Part shown: positions 31,849 to 32,010 of the stretch, in pieces
How positions within the stretch are numbered: position 1 is the stretch's first letter
How the letters are laid out: each line of letters opens with the position of its first letter
Source of the DNA: Parvimonas sp.
GTDB taxonomy: Bacteria; Bacillota; Clostridia; Tissierellales; Peptoniphilaceae
Assembly (NCBI GenBank): GCA_022770425.1
Contig: JALEHY010000006.1
Span: forward strand, 1-32,010
Direction of reading: 5' to 3'
Length of the DNA stretch: 32,010 nt
Translations under genes and position numbers: made by a program
Notes under the pieces: generated by a model
What the model saw: only the letters and a program-made list of their open reading frames with translations
Told to the model about the DNA's origin: nothing
Databases searched by the model: none

Positions 31849-32010
31849 CTGTGACTTGCATCTACTCCCGGTCCTATTAATGCACAACGAATATCGTGGC
31901 CTGCCCTTAGTGCGGCGGTTGCATCTGATCCGTAATGAGGGTAAATGTCTATTTTGTAGTCAATATTTTTTTCTTCGGCGATTTTTCTTAAAGTATTTCT
32001 CATTCCTAAG
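31776..32010 (-). CDS. M42-family metallo-aminopeptidase, C-terminal part (runs off the window)
   Basis: Only the last 78 codons are inside the window; the frame continues past 32010. The sequence has the C-terminal M42 pattern: HYGSDATAALRAGHDIRCALIGPGVDASHSYERTH, in which the His and Glu of the SHSYERTH-type segment belong to the dinuclear metal site, then GIENTFKLMLEYLLY. M42 enzymes are cytoplasmic, often dodecameric peptidases that remove N-terminal residues from short peptides, fitting a peptide-fermenting life. The start, ribosome binding site and operon partners lie outside. It ends at its own terminator. Confidence 0.85.
   Translation of the reverse strand, partial: LGMRNTLRKIAEEKNIDYKIDIYPHYGSDATAALRAGHDIRCALIGPGVDASHSYERTHILGIENTFKLMLEYLLYK

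Noticed and set aside
1..32010. Prophage, insertion sequence, integrative element, tRNA or rRNA genes
   Set aside because: No transposase, integrase, phage structural gene, tRNA cloverleaf or rRNA segment was recognised on either strand.

Overview
The window is about 32 kb of very AT-rich chromosomal DNA. It is dense with genes that have strong AGGAGG-type ribosome binding sites and sigma-A promoters close to TTGACA-N17-TATAAT. Gram-positive surface proteins end in LPXT-like sorting signals (LPKTQ, LPRTN). Together with AzlCD, YtxGH-like proteins, a ModE-type regulator next to a formate/nitrite channel, a bacterial glutathione peroxidase and an M42 aminopeptidase, this points to a low-GC Bacillota. 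An anaerobic coccus of the Peptoniphilaceae/Parvimonas type is my inference; no rRNA or other species marker is present. I see no prophage, intact insertion sequence, CRISPR array, tRNA or rRNA.

Layout. 1-3.5 kb: a TtcA-like tRNA thiolase (+), facing a DEAD-box helicase/TrmH-type methyltransferase operon (-). 3.7-5.5 kb: a secreted class-3 lipase with calcium-binding-type repeats. 5.5-6.6 kb: a strongly transcribed structured RNA, probably 6S RNA, then ytxH and a YtxG-like gene. 6.8-7.9 kb: a formate/nitrite channel gene with a ModE-type HTH gene. 8.0-10.0 kb (-): ybaB, recR, azlC, azlD as one operon. 10.0-10.9 kb: a long, extremely AT-rich intergenic region with a consensus promoter at its end. 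10.9-17.5 kb: an LPXTG-type Lys/Glu-rich surface protein, a two-gene ABC exporter, and a large BspA-like leucine-rich-repeat protein. 17.6-18.5 kb: a small membrane protein (-) and a glutathione peroxidase. 18.6-23.1 kb: a tandemly duplicated palindromic element, then polA overlapping a fused dephospho-CoA kinase/lytic transglycosylase gene. 23.5-26.6 kb: a 1039-residue LPXTG-type surface protein. 26.8-30.3 kb: a heterodimeric ABC exporter. 30.6-31.8 kb: a membrane-anchored coiled-coil protein and a truncated thioester-domain adhesin. The right edge holds the 3' end of an M42 aminopeptidase gene (-).

How the parts fit. About a third of the window encodes the cell surface: two sortase-type proteins, an LRR protein with a degenerate sorting signal, a lipase, a tethered coiled-coil protein and an adhesin remnant. 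These sit between conserved housekeeping genes. The transcription units are mostly short and closed by clear hairpin terminators, several of them usable from both sides. The most unusual items are the single reading frame joining cytoplasmic CoaE to an extracellular lytic transglycosylase, the duplicated palindrome upstream of polA, the RNA locus at 5.54-5.70 kb, the internally duplicated LRR protein with a possible FMN-binding-like tail, and the adhesin fragment whose frame runs through the neighbour's terminator. Start codons were moved from the longest open frame where a Shine-Dalgarno sequence or promoter decides the matter.
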